Assembly (NCBI GenBank): GCA_035236585.1
Contig: CP141136.1
Coordinates: 31,766,949 to 31,830,948, forward strand
Origin: Warburgia ugandensis
Taxonomy: Eukaryota > Streptophyta > Magnoliopsida > Canellales > Canellaceae
DNA: 64,000 bases
Direction of reading: 5' to 3'
This document shows, piece by piece, positions 45,101-53,729 of the stretch. Each line of letters begins with the position of its first letter. Positions within the stretch are counted from its first letter, which is position 1. Made by a program: the position numbers and the translations under genes. Below the pieces are notes generated by a model that saw only the letters and a list, made by a program, of their open reading frames with translations, had not been told where the DNA came from and ran no database searches.

Positions 45101-48100
45101 AGATAGCTCGCTCAAAGTAAGCAATCTTCATTTCTCAAAGAAAGTATGTTATAGATCTCCTAAAAGATACAAGACTTTCTGGCTGCAAACCAGCTGTCAA
45201 CCCTGTTGACATAAATCAGGCTGTAAAGGAAAGTTGTGATGGACAAGTCAAAGCTTAGTACAAATGGTTGGTAGGTAGATTGATATATCTGTCACTCACT
45301 CAACTTGATATAGTTTATGCAATCAGGTTGGTGAGTCAGCTTATGCATGATCCGAGAGAGAAGCATATGAAGGCCACACTTAGAATTTTCAGAAATTTAA
45401 AATCTTGTCCATGGGAGTAGAAGCATATATAGATGTTGACGCGGCATGGTCTCTCGTTGACAGACAATCTACTACTAGATATTGCACATTTTGGGAGGCA
45501 ACGTGAAGAAGCAGATGTGGTGGCACAATCACATGCAAAGGTGAATTTAGAGCCATGACCATCCACATATGAGAGCTAATATGGATCTGGATCATTCTAA
45601 GGGACTTAAACATTAGGGTTGATAGACTACTAAACTTATATTGTGATAATAAGCCAGTTATTTCAATTGCTCATAATCCCATACAACATAATAGGACGAA
45701 ACATGTGGAGGTTGATTGACACATTATTAGGAAAAAACTAGACTTTAAAGAGTTGTGTATATCCTACATACCAACCAAAGAGCAGCTAGTAGATGTGTTT
45801 ACAAGGGGTCTTGATCGCACAACTTATGACTATTATTAGCAAGTTGGGAATGACAGATATCTATTCTCCAACTTGAGGCAGAGAGTTGAATTGTATGTTC
45901 AATCTGTGATATACTTCCTAATGTATAATCTAGATTTACCAGTAATGGAGGAGATTAAATCTAATTAGGCGTATATTAGTTGACCCGGCTATATAAGGAA
46001 GGCTGTAGATTTGGAGACCCAATTGTCCTAGGTCTCACAGCTATACCTTTCTCTATATGAAGAGATGTGGTATGGAGAGGAACCTTTTGTATATGTAAAC
46101 TTATTTGATCTGTAAATGAGGCTAAACTTAAAGCATATGATAGTGGAGTGAAACAATGCAAAAAGTTATTAAAGAAAACGTATGTGTTTTAAAGTATGGC
46201 AGAAGATTAGAAATAATGAAAACTATGAATAATATAAGAATGCTAAAAAGGTTGCTAAGAGAAGAGTAACTGAGGCTAAACTTAAAACATATGATGAGCT
46301 CTATAATAAACTAGGAATAAGAGAAGGTGAGAGAGATGTGTTTAAACTTGTAAAAGTAAGAGAACAGAAAGGTAAGGACTTAGATCATGTTAAGTGCATT
46401 AGAAGTGACGATCAAAGGGTATTAGGCAAAGATGATGAGATCAAACATAGGTGGGAAACATACTTTAAAAAATTGTTAAATGACAATGGCTTTGAGAATA
46501 TAGGAATTGCAAATACTATAAATCTAAATAACATTGGATATTATAGATATAAACGTAGGATTAGAATACCTGAAGTTAAAGAGGCCTTGAAAAAGATGAA
46601 ATCAGGAAAGACCATGGGGCCCGATGGTATACCAATAGAGGTTTGGAAGCATATGAGAGATATTGGGGTAGTTTGGTTGACCGAGTTGTTTAACCAGATT
46701 ATAAAATCAAAGAAAATGCCTGATGAGTGGAGGAAAAGCTCTATTGTACCAATTTATAAGAATAAAGGAGACATACAGAGTTGTACTAATTATAGAGGGA
46801 TTAAACTTATGAGCTGCACTATAAAAGTTTGTAAAAGAGTGATTGACAAGAGGCTACAACATGAAACAAGTGTATCGGAGAATAATTTGGTTTCATGCCT
46901 GAGAGGTCTACCATGGAAGCTATTTTCTTAATAAGACAATTAGTAGAGAAATATAAGGAGAGGAGGAAAGACCTCTACATGGTCTTTATCGACTTAGAGA
47001 AAGCTTATGATAGAGTCCCTATAGAGTTAATATAGAGGGTGTTGGGTGATAAAGGGGTTTCGCAGGAGTAAATAGACATAATTAAAGATATGTATGAGGG
47101 AGCAGTAACAAATGTTAAGACCACTACTGGCGAGACTGGTGATTTTTCTGTTATTGTAGGATTGCACCAAGGATCGACATTGAGCCCATACCTTTTCACA
47201 TTGGTTATGGATGAGTTAACAAAACATCTGCACGAGGCGATTCCCTGGTGTATGCTATTTACAGATGCTAAAGTCTTACTTGATGAGACAAGGGAGGGTG
47301 TGAACATAAAGTTAGAGTTATAGAGAGAAGTATTAGAATTTAAAGGATTTAAAATTAGCCAAACTAAGACAGAATATATGGAATGCAATTTGAGCAAGGA
47401 GAGGAGTAGGAGTGGAACACCAGTCAAGATTGATAACCAAGAAGTCTACATAAAAGACCACTTTCGGTACTTAGGATCAATGATTCATGAGAGTGGAGTG
47501 ATTGAGAGGGAGGTTACCTAGAGAATCCAAGCGAGTTGGAACAAATGGAGATGTGCATCTGGAGTTTTGTGTGATTGGCGAGTGCCACTCAAACTAAAAG
47601 GAAAATTTTATAAGATGGCCGTAAGGAAAATTCTATAGGATCGACGGGTGTCACCCAGAGGATCTATGCTTTATGGATCAAAGTGTTGGGCAGTTAAGGA
47701 ACATCATGCTCATAGCATAAGCGTGGTAGAAACGAGGATGTTGAGATGGATGGGTGGTAAGACAAGAAAGGATAGAATTAGAAATGAAAATATTAGAGGA
47801 AATTTAGGGGTAGCACCAATAGGTAACAAGATGAGGGAGATTAGACTTAGATGGTTTGAATATGTTCAAAGGAGACCAACAACGACACCGATTAAAAGGA
47901 GTGAGGCAATACAAGTAGAAGGTTCTAAAAGGGCAAGGGAAAGGCCCAAAAGAACATGGATAGAAGTGGTGAGGAAAGATTTAAAAATTTTGGGACTAAA
48001 TGAAGCCATAGTACTTAATAGAGAGGAATGGAGGAATACGATTCACGTGGCCGACCTCTAATTGGGATAAGGTCTTGATGATGATGATTTGATCTGTAAA

Positions 48101-51100
48101 TGAAATCATTGAAGTTATTCCACTTATTTCATTGCTCTTCATGTGCCATTTGATATATTTGCTTGCTAGAGAAAAGAATCCAATGCATCTTGGTGGAAAC
48201 AATCAATGAAACTTGCAATACTAATTTTATTAAGCGGAAGCAGTGAAACCTTAGAACATGAGATCTGTCCTAAAAGACAAATGTGAGAACTCTGCATGGG
48301 TTTGTCTGAAACCTTTCCTCTTATCCTATTTTTTCTTTTTTCTTTTAAGAATGTTAATTGTACTAAAGATTGAGAAGATCTTACAACACCATCCAAAGAT
48401 GAAACCAAGGAATATGAAGAGATATGAAGAGAAAAAAACACCAATGTTTCTCTTCTAGACCAGAGCATCAACATCCCAAAAGGAAAAACACCAACCACGC
48501 TTTTATCCAATTTAACCTAACCTAAGGCTAATAGAGTTTAAATAGGCAAGGTATTAAATGAGTAGTCAGACAACTAGCCATCTACCTAAAGCACATTTGG
48601 TTGCAGGTTCGAGTTGCTACTTTCCCCTTCGTTCAGGGATTAGATTTAGGATTACGTGTGAGTGATTTGTTTTGTAATTCTTCACTTGTAACCCAAAAGA
48701 AGAAAAAATTAAATGAGTAGAAGAAGAATAAACATTTCCTATTATGTTAGGCCCTTATTGTGCTTTGCTGAAGCTTGATTGTGAAGCGTGCGCCTCAATA
48801 AGCATTTGGATCCAGTCACGTGATTTATTCTACTCTTAAACCTTGCCTAGAGGCATGTGCCTAGCAGAGTGATTGGTGCACCTCATCTCAACATAACTAG
48901 TGGTTTTCTTTTTCTCTTGTAAACACAAACATACAGGTTTTCTTGGTGATGGATGTGCAATGTAATAACAGGATGTACTAGTGCTATTTCCCATGCAAGG
49001 ACATCAAGTGTTAAAATTTTTCAGCTTCTGATACAGCAATTTCATTGTTTAGATATAGTATCTGTTTAGACTGAATTCCAAAATAAATTTTGTAAGAAAG
49101 GGTCAAGCACCTAGACGAATGAGGCACATGTCTAACTAGGGTTTTAATACACACATAGTACTTGAAAAGACTTCTCCCATAACTTGGCCTAAGGCATATG
49201 CCTAATGCATTTTTCAGCAATGCAGACCCTTTGTGGTCAGTCCCTTCCCCAGATCCCGCGGGAGTTTCGCCCACCAGGCTGCCCTTTCTTAGGTGATGGC
49301 CCACTTTAGATGGAAAAACATTGTTGTTCTTCATGATAGAGGATGTGCAAGGTGTTATAAACGCCTGTTTGCACTATTTACTAGTGAAAACAACATTAAG
49401 TGTTCCCTTGTTAAGTTCTCTAAGTTTGAGCAATATTCTGTTCAACATTTTGTGGTAAAAATAATTCTGCAGTGTTTATTCAATAAATGGTCAATTACAT
49501 CCATGAGGTGAAACAATATTTCAAGCATAGTAGCTGGAACAAGATGGTGTTTACTCCAGAGCCATCCAAACTAGGAAGCGATAGATAGGACGCTTCATTG
49601 ATTGAACGAACACAATGAGTCATTCTTTCACATCAAGAGGGTGTGTAGCCAAGCAAGTCTCAAGGTCTGAATCCCATTATGTATGACAGAGAATAAGTAG
49701 ATCATAGTAAAAAGATGAGAAGAATGAAATAATCAATGATGAAAATTAGATTTTAGTACAGGAAGGTGATGGCTTTCAGAATATTAGAAAATAAAAGAAT
49801 AATGGAGCTTCTAGATCAAATCCTTCAGAAATTGATAGTTCAGTTATAATTGATTCACCATTATTCTTTCCAAAAAGTTTTGGTACAGAATTTTTCCCTA
49901 GTCCCCCCACCGTCACAATGATTTACTTGGGTAGCTTTGCAGTGTGAAGATCAACATCACTTGTGCCTATATGGTTTAGACAGGTCTGCATCTTTATCAC
50001 CTAAAAGGATGAATGTAAACCCTTCATGAAGAATAGGTTTCAACTTCATTGTTAACTATTGCATTATCATAACAGCTTGTTTGTGTGATCACTATCCAGA
50101 TGTGAATTGTTAAGAGAAACCAACCTTAACCTACCAAACCACTATATTGTAAATCAAAGAAGCCATACCTTTACCATCTTGAATACTATCTCTTGGATAA
50201 ACAGGTCAATAGTCTCTCATAACTCCAACCAATCACCTATCATCCTACCTTTCCTAACTCCCTACCTAGAAAATGCACCTAAACATTGATCAAAGATCCA
50301 GAAAAATTTAACCCAAGGTACATTCTCTTGTCATGCTCTTACTCTAGTTCCCATCTCTAGACTTCCTTTACTGAAGTCTATTTTAAATGATAACCTGGCT
50401 TAGAATATGACCATCAAACGAACTTTTTAGCATCTAATATTGGCTGAGAATATTCAGGGGAACAAAGCAGGAAACTAGAAGAATCCACAACATTTCTTCT
50501 CCTTCCAGAACTTCCATATGATAAGAAGGAAAATGTAAGTCTTGGGCTAGAGAGGCTAAACCCACCAAGACCAAAGGGGGTCATCATGGCACATTATTGT
50601 TCAGAAGTTTTCAGACAGTTCACAGCAGTAGCATGATATAAAAGAAATAGACACCAATGTTTGTTAAGATGAGAGTATTAGAGAAACCATAAACTAGATC
50701 TTCTGAAGCAAATATATTACTACAGCAAATTCTCTAAGGGTGTTATAAGTGACATCTGAACCCACCGTGTCCAAAAGGAATCATACTTGCACACTAATGT
50801 TCAGAAGTTTTTGGACAGTTCACAACCGTAGCATGATATGCAAGGGACACGCTCCAATTTTTGTTAAGATGAGAATATTGGAGAGACCATAAAGCTAGAT
50901 TAACACCTTCTGCAAATATATAACTTTCGGTAAATTTCCAAGGGCATTATATGTGGCATATGACCCAAGTTGGTTAGATCATGTTATGTGCAATCAGCAC
51001 TTATACTATAACTTCCCATGATTCTATATGTTGCAAAGTTAGATACTCTTGATTGACGGGGAAGTGCACATGGAATGTCTTTTTTGGGGGAAGTAGGCAG

Positions 51101-52126
51101 ATGGGTTTTCAAAGGCTAACTCCAAATCTTCCAAATTTACTAATTGAAGATGATAATTATTACATTCGTATATAGGTTTTCCCTACACTACCTCACGCAC
51201 AATACAGTACAAATCATCAAGTAAGAGATCAAGATCAGAGTATCCTTTCCCGGATACTTTGACGGAAGTACCATAAGTAGGAAACTCCCAATTCCATTCA
51301 TGAATAATCATCACAAATGGGCTGATAACATTCTTACCCCATCGTTCAGCCACAACACAGCCCCCCAAGAAGCATTACCTCAAGTCAAGGATGTCACTCT
51401 CCAGGGGCATTTGTTGGGTGTTCACTTAAAACCCAAATTGCAAATTTGAGTGGTAAAGAACCCTTAGTTTCAACGAATACTAGCAATCCGTCAGTTTCCT
51501 TGCCCAAACCTACTCGCAGACTGGAGCCACACCAAAAAAATTTCCTCCATTTTTTTTTTTGGTCTCACATGGTTCCGAAAGGCCAGTATTGGCCTCGAAA
51601 AGTAACACATGACAGACCATATCCTTAAATTTGGATGCTCAAGTTGATACACAAAAAGTTCAAAGAATCAAACTTCTGAGTTATATGTACGCAAAATAAA
51701 AGACCAAATCATATTAGTATACTAAGTTCAATTCAATGGACTCAGACATATAAAACAGAGAAGGAATACCAAATTTGATCCGACAGTGATTGGAGAAGAT
51801 GGGTCTAGGGAAGCAGTGATGGCAGCTTGGGCAGAATCCCTGGAACGGTAGGTAATGTAACCAAAACCAAGTGGCCGATCAATATGCAGGCGAGCAATGG
51901 GTCCGAACATCTCGAAGCGAGATTTGAGCTCCAGAACAGTGCAGCCAGGGACAACCCCGCTAACAATTACAAGCCAGCTTTGCTTCGAGGGGGCTTCCTT
52001 CTCCTCCGGTGCATCTACATTTACATTGGAGGGATAATCTGGATTGGTGGGCAAACTTAAACGACTTCTTTTGGCGAAAGGTGAGGACGATTGGTAGGGT
52101 TTGTTGGCTCTCTTCTGCGCCCTCAT
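38912..52126 (-). CDS. Single-RRM protein, At1g27050-like, two exons
   Basis: Joining 52126-51770 and 39145-38912 on the minus strand gives a 196-residue protein. Residues 51-124 form one RNA-recognition motif: RNP2-like LVIVSGV (52-58), the helix [12 protein letters not shown] (64-75), and RNP1-like LGFGYITY (86-93). The last strand (LQVSWAND) comes from exon 2. The N-terminus (1-50) is basic then acidic. The C-terminal half has a basic patch HGRGKKKLG and a conserved-looking end [14 protein letters not shown]. The order and ending resemble the plant protein annotated as At1g27050; its function is not established to my knowledge, and RNA binding is inferred. Both splice sites are GT-AG and phase 0. 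The intron of 12,624 bp splits the RRM before its final strand. Confident about the RRM; moderately so about the named homologue. Confidence 0.82.
40784..41061 (+). repeat. 5' LTR of the Copia element
   Basis: About 278 bp. It shares GATATACTTTCTAATGTATA, GGTCTCACAGCTA, TATATGAAGAGAT and GAAATCATTGAAGTTATT with the 3' LTR. The start is placed by alignment and may be off by several bases; the end CA is three bases before the primer-binding site. Confidence 0.85.
41065..41079 (+). other. Primer-binding site of the Copia element
   Basis: TGGTATCAGAGTTAG is the standard Copia primer-binding site, complementary to initiator tRNA-Met, and sits three bases after the LTR end. Confidence 0.88.
42590..43130 (+). 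pseudogene. Copia gag remnant with zinc knuckle
   Basis: The translation contains [16 protein letters not shown] and LVGLNPEYD, then a zinc-knuckle-like [18 protein letters not shown] near 42950-43000, in Copia gag order. Stops interrupt it and a truncated SINE follows at 43135. Confidence 0.72.
43135..43210 (+). mobile_element. Au-type SINE, 3' fragment, inside the Copia element
   Basis: Only the 3' half is present: TATTGATCCTTGTGGTCTGC, then CCCCGCATATGCGGGAGC and GTGCACCGGGGCTG. It interrupts the Copia element between gag and protease, so it inserted after the element. Confidence 0.8.
43298..44640 (+). pseudogene. Copia protease and integrase remnant
   Basis: Protease motif DSGAT at 43298-43312 is followed by a stop. 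The integrase zinc-finger region [17 protein letters not shown] starts at 43681, the core [20 protein letters not shown] is near 43900, and the C-terminal region ([20 protein letters not shown], then SCDITFHED) is at about 44380-44540. Several stops and frame changes separate these pieces. Confidence 0.8.
44880..45840 (+). pseudogene. Copia reverse transcriptase / RNase H remnant with internal deletion
   Basis: After a short [14 protein letters not shown] leader the frame jumps to the palm: [48 protein letters not shown], and [20 protein letters not shown]. The fingers and first palm portion, normally several hundred bases, are missing near 44920. The catalytic YVDD is YVDN. RNase H text continues to the polypurine-like tract near 45870-45885. 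Confidence 0.82.
45884..46119 (+). repeat. 3' LTR of the Copia element, left part
   Basis: Homologous to the first 235 or so bases of the 5' LTR, up to TTTGATCTGTAAATGA, where the LINE is inserted. The remaining LTR part resumes at 48088. Confidence 0.85.
46338..46931 (+). pseudogene. LINE reverse transcriptase, N-terminal part (longest open piece)
   Basis: 197-codon open stretch covering the connection region and first reverse transcriptase motifs ([42 protein letters not shown]). The frame is lost just after the expected FGFMPGRS region, which here reads SCLRGLPW, owing to a small indel. Confidence 0.85.
47090..48061 (+). pseudogene. LINE reverse transcriptase, C-terminal part
   Basis: Two open pieces (47090-47323 and 47648-48061) with [39 protein letters not shown], and later [39 protein letters not shown] and [20 protein letters not shown]. 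They are separated by stops. The catalytic FADD is FTDA. Confidence 0.82.
48088..48131 (+). repeat. 3' LTR of the Copia element, right part
   Basis: Resumes after the LINE with the target-site copy and then AATCATTGAAGTTATTCCAC and TTATTTCA, matching the last bases of the 5' LTR. Confidence 0.85.
48566..48707 (+). mobile_element. tRNA-like SINE of a second family, with perfect target duplication
   Basis: 142-bp insertion flanked by identical ATTAAATGAGTAG at 48553-48565 and 48708-48720. It contains a B-box-like GGTTCGAGTTGC at 48607-48618, an A-box-like stretch earlier (CAACTAGCCATCTACC), and an A-rich tail (CCAAAAGAAGAAAAA). It does not resemble the Au family. Only one copy is seen here. 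Confidence 0.68.
49222..49290 (+). mobile_element. Au-type SINE, 3' fragment
   Basis: 69 bp with the family end: GCAGACCCTTTGTGGTCAG, CCCTTCCCCAGATCCCGCGG, GAGTTTCGCCCACC, and GGCTGCCCTTTC. The head is missing. Confidence 0.7.
50559..50957. repeat. 200-bp tandem duplication in the RRM intron
   Basis: Copies 50559-50758 and 50759-50957 share AACCCACC, CAGAAGTTTT, GACAGTTCACA, GTAGCATGATAT, TTGTTAAGATGAGA and ATAAAGC/ATAAAC blocks in the same order. They have diverged noticeably, so the duplication is old. Confidence 0.85.
51770..52126 (-). CDS. RRM gene, exon 1
   Basis: 357 bp, 119 codons from ATG at 52126: [20 protein letters not shown] through RNP2 and RNP1 to PITVGSNL. The open frame runs 13 codons past the donor into intron ([13 protein letters not shown]), hydrophobic and unlike the rest. 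The GT donor is at 51769-51768. Confidence 0.85.
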
Positions 52127-52560
52127 GTCTGAGAAAGGAAACAGCTGGGAGAGCTGAAAGGAAGAAGAATCGCCAGAGAAAATATAGACGCAAAGGTGTT
52201 TTATTTCGGGAAAAGAGTTCTCATTGGCGCGTTGGGAGTTCAGTTTCGGAGTTTGGACGGAACTACGTACGGTGTTGACTGGGGCAGTGGCTTTTGAACG
52301 CCTACTTGTCCTGTCGATACTGTAGCTAGCGTCTCTTCGTAGGAACTTGAATTATAATTTCTGTAATCAATACGCTCGTTATTATCTGTCGGATTATCGG
52401 ATTAGATCATGCTTACATAACATATGTGGTCCCAAAAAGAATACTTCTTCCTTTGAGAAAGTGTTTTTCTCCAAAGTATTTTTCTTTTCATTACTCTTTC
52501 TTAATGTAATTAATTTTGATAAATTAATGGTGTTGGGGTTAAAGATTTTGTATCTGGTAA
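52127..52560 (-). promoter_or_regulatory. Presumed 5' UTR and promoter of the RRM gene
   Basis: About 150 bp of more GC-rich sequence (to about 52280) precedes the start codon on the minus strand, then AT-rich DNA. I cannot place a TATA box with confidence. Confidence 0.35.
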
Positions 52561-52571
52561 TTTGGCGATAC

Positions 52572-52602
52572 ATCGTTATCATCATCGTCAAGATCTTATC
52601 CC
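52572..52602 (-). mobile_element. 31-bp LINE tail with 13-bp target duplication
   Basis: On the minus strand the insert reads GGGATAAGATCTTGACGATG and continues with GATGATAACGAT, the 3' terminus of the RTE LINEs at 28479-29016 and 46120-48087. The perfect 13-bp repeat AATTTGGCGATAC flanks it at 52559-52571 and 52603-52615. This is an extreme 5' truncation of a target-primed insertion. Confidence 0.8.
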
Positions 52603-52615
52603 AATTTGGCGATAC

Positions 52616-53352
52616 TTAAGACTTGTAAAATAATTCAACATTGCTCTTCTAAAAAAGGGTGCTGCTGATATATGGTGAAAGTAGATCCCATCTTAGGAGA
52701 CAAACTATTGAGGCTGGGCCTTTGATCAGAAATTGTTTGAATCTACTCGGTAGTTCCATCATCAATAATTCAACTAATTTCATGTTACTTTGCAAAAGGC
52801 AAACAGCTGCGGGCTTTTGTTGTCTCCCAGTTACGTTTTGGTTTCTATGAAAAGAAGTAAAAGCTAGAATTTTATCAAAGGCTATATTATAAATTCCTTA
52901 TTCAATGGCTCTTTTTTTTTTCTTACAAATTGATACATGTTAGCCATTTTTGTCTTCGATTGAGCAAAATTCTGACAAGATACAGGCTTCTTGGTTTGCA
53001 CGTGACAGAGGTTGGTTAAGTTGAATTTTTTGGCTGCTCTGCAGAGCCCAAGGATGGGTGGAGTCATCAGTGATGAATGTAATTCTTCAAATTTTTACTC
53101 TATTAATAAATTGTCTTGTGAAAGTTTAGCAATAAAATTAAGTTATATTATTTGGTTTTGTATTGCGATTGTTAGGTTTCATGTCAAAGTTAAACCATCA
53201 TGTTAGCAATTGCATGTTATTTTTTACAAAAATTATAGTATTTAAATGGACACTTAGATTTTAATAGATTAAGAGTGATATTAACCATGTAGATTAAACT
53301 GTAGTGAGGATGATCAACAAGGATCATATCTCATATCAATTAGAAATTGAGG
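52616..53352. other. Intergenic, AT-rich, no gene seen
   Basis: No open frame with a recognisable family and no repeat I can name. Confidence 0.4.
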
Positions 53353-53583
53353 GATGAGATTAATTACAATCTTATTAGTATAAAAAAGATGAAATGGAGG
53401 GATAAGATTTAATCTCAAAAGATATTTTATTTGATGAAATTGAGATCTCATTAGCTAAACCAAATCTTTAAAGTAAGATGAGATTAATTACAATCTTATT
53501 AGTATAAAAAAGATGAAATGGAGGGCAAAGATTCAATCTCAAAAGATATTTTATTTGATGAAATTGAGATCTCATTAGTTAAA
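53353..53583. repeat. 124-bp tandem duplication
   Basis: Copies start at 53353 and 53477 with GATGAGATTAATTACAATC and share AGATGAAATGGAGGG, AATCTCAAAAGATATTTTAT and GAGATCTCATTAG. They are nearly identical, so the duplication is recent. Confidence 0.92.
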
Positions 53584-53729
53584 AGTGGAGAGAGAGCGAG
53601 AGGAAGGCGAGGAAAGAGAAGTAATGAAGAAAAAAGAGGAGACACAGACAGTTTTGACTAGGGAAATGACTCTTGGTGGGTGAAACGCAGCATAGACGAT
53701 GAGGGTTGTTTTCAGATCTATACAATAGA

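Larger units (their letters stand above)
46120..48087 (+). mobile_element. RTE-type LINE inserted in the Copia 3' LTR
   Basis: 1,968 bp, 5'-truncated LINE. The translation includes [20 protein letters not shown] (reverse transcriptase start, 46570-46630), [27 protein letters not shown], then in other frames [43 protein letters not shown] (the FADD site, here FTDA) and [13 protein letters not shown]. The C-terminal part [36 protein letters not shown] is followed by a GATGATGATGAT-type 3' end. The 16-bp sequence TTTGATCTGTAAATGA occurs at 46104-46119 and 48088-48103 as a perfect target duplication. No endonuclease domain is present. Stops and frameshifts make it inactive. Confidence 0.92.
40784..48131 (+). 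mobile_element. Copia LTR retrotransposon, defective, with nested LINE and SINE
   Basis: Two LTRs (40784-41061 and 45884-48131, the latter split by a LINE), a primer-binding site, and decayed gag, protease, integrase, reverse transcriptase and RNase H in the Copia order. Without the LINE it is about 5.4 kb. Many stops, a SINE insertion in gag and a deletion in the reverse transcriptase make it inactive. It lies antisense in the RRM intron. The LTRs look roughly 80% alike by eye, which suggests an old insertion. No clear 5-bp target duplication was found. Confidence 0.88.
39146..51769 (-). other. Intron 1 of the RRM gene, 12,624 bp, with nested transposons
   Basis: Minus-strand donor TTG|GTATTC at 51769 and acceptor GCAG at 39146-39149. 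It holds a Copia element (40784-48131) in the opposite orientation to the gene, with a LINE and a SINE inside it, then a second SINE type at 48566-48707, a partial Au SINE at 49222-49290 and a 200-bp tandem duplication at 50559-50957. 39.2-40.8, 49.3-50.5 and 51.0-51.7 kb show nothing I can assign. Confidence 0.8.
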
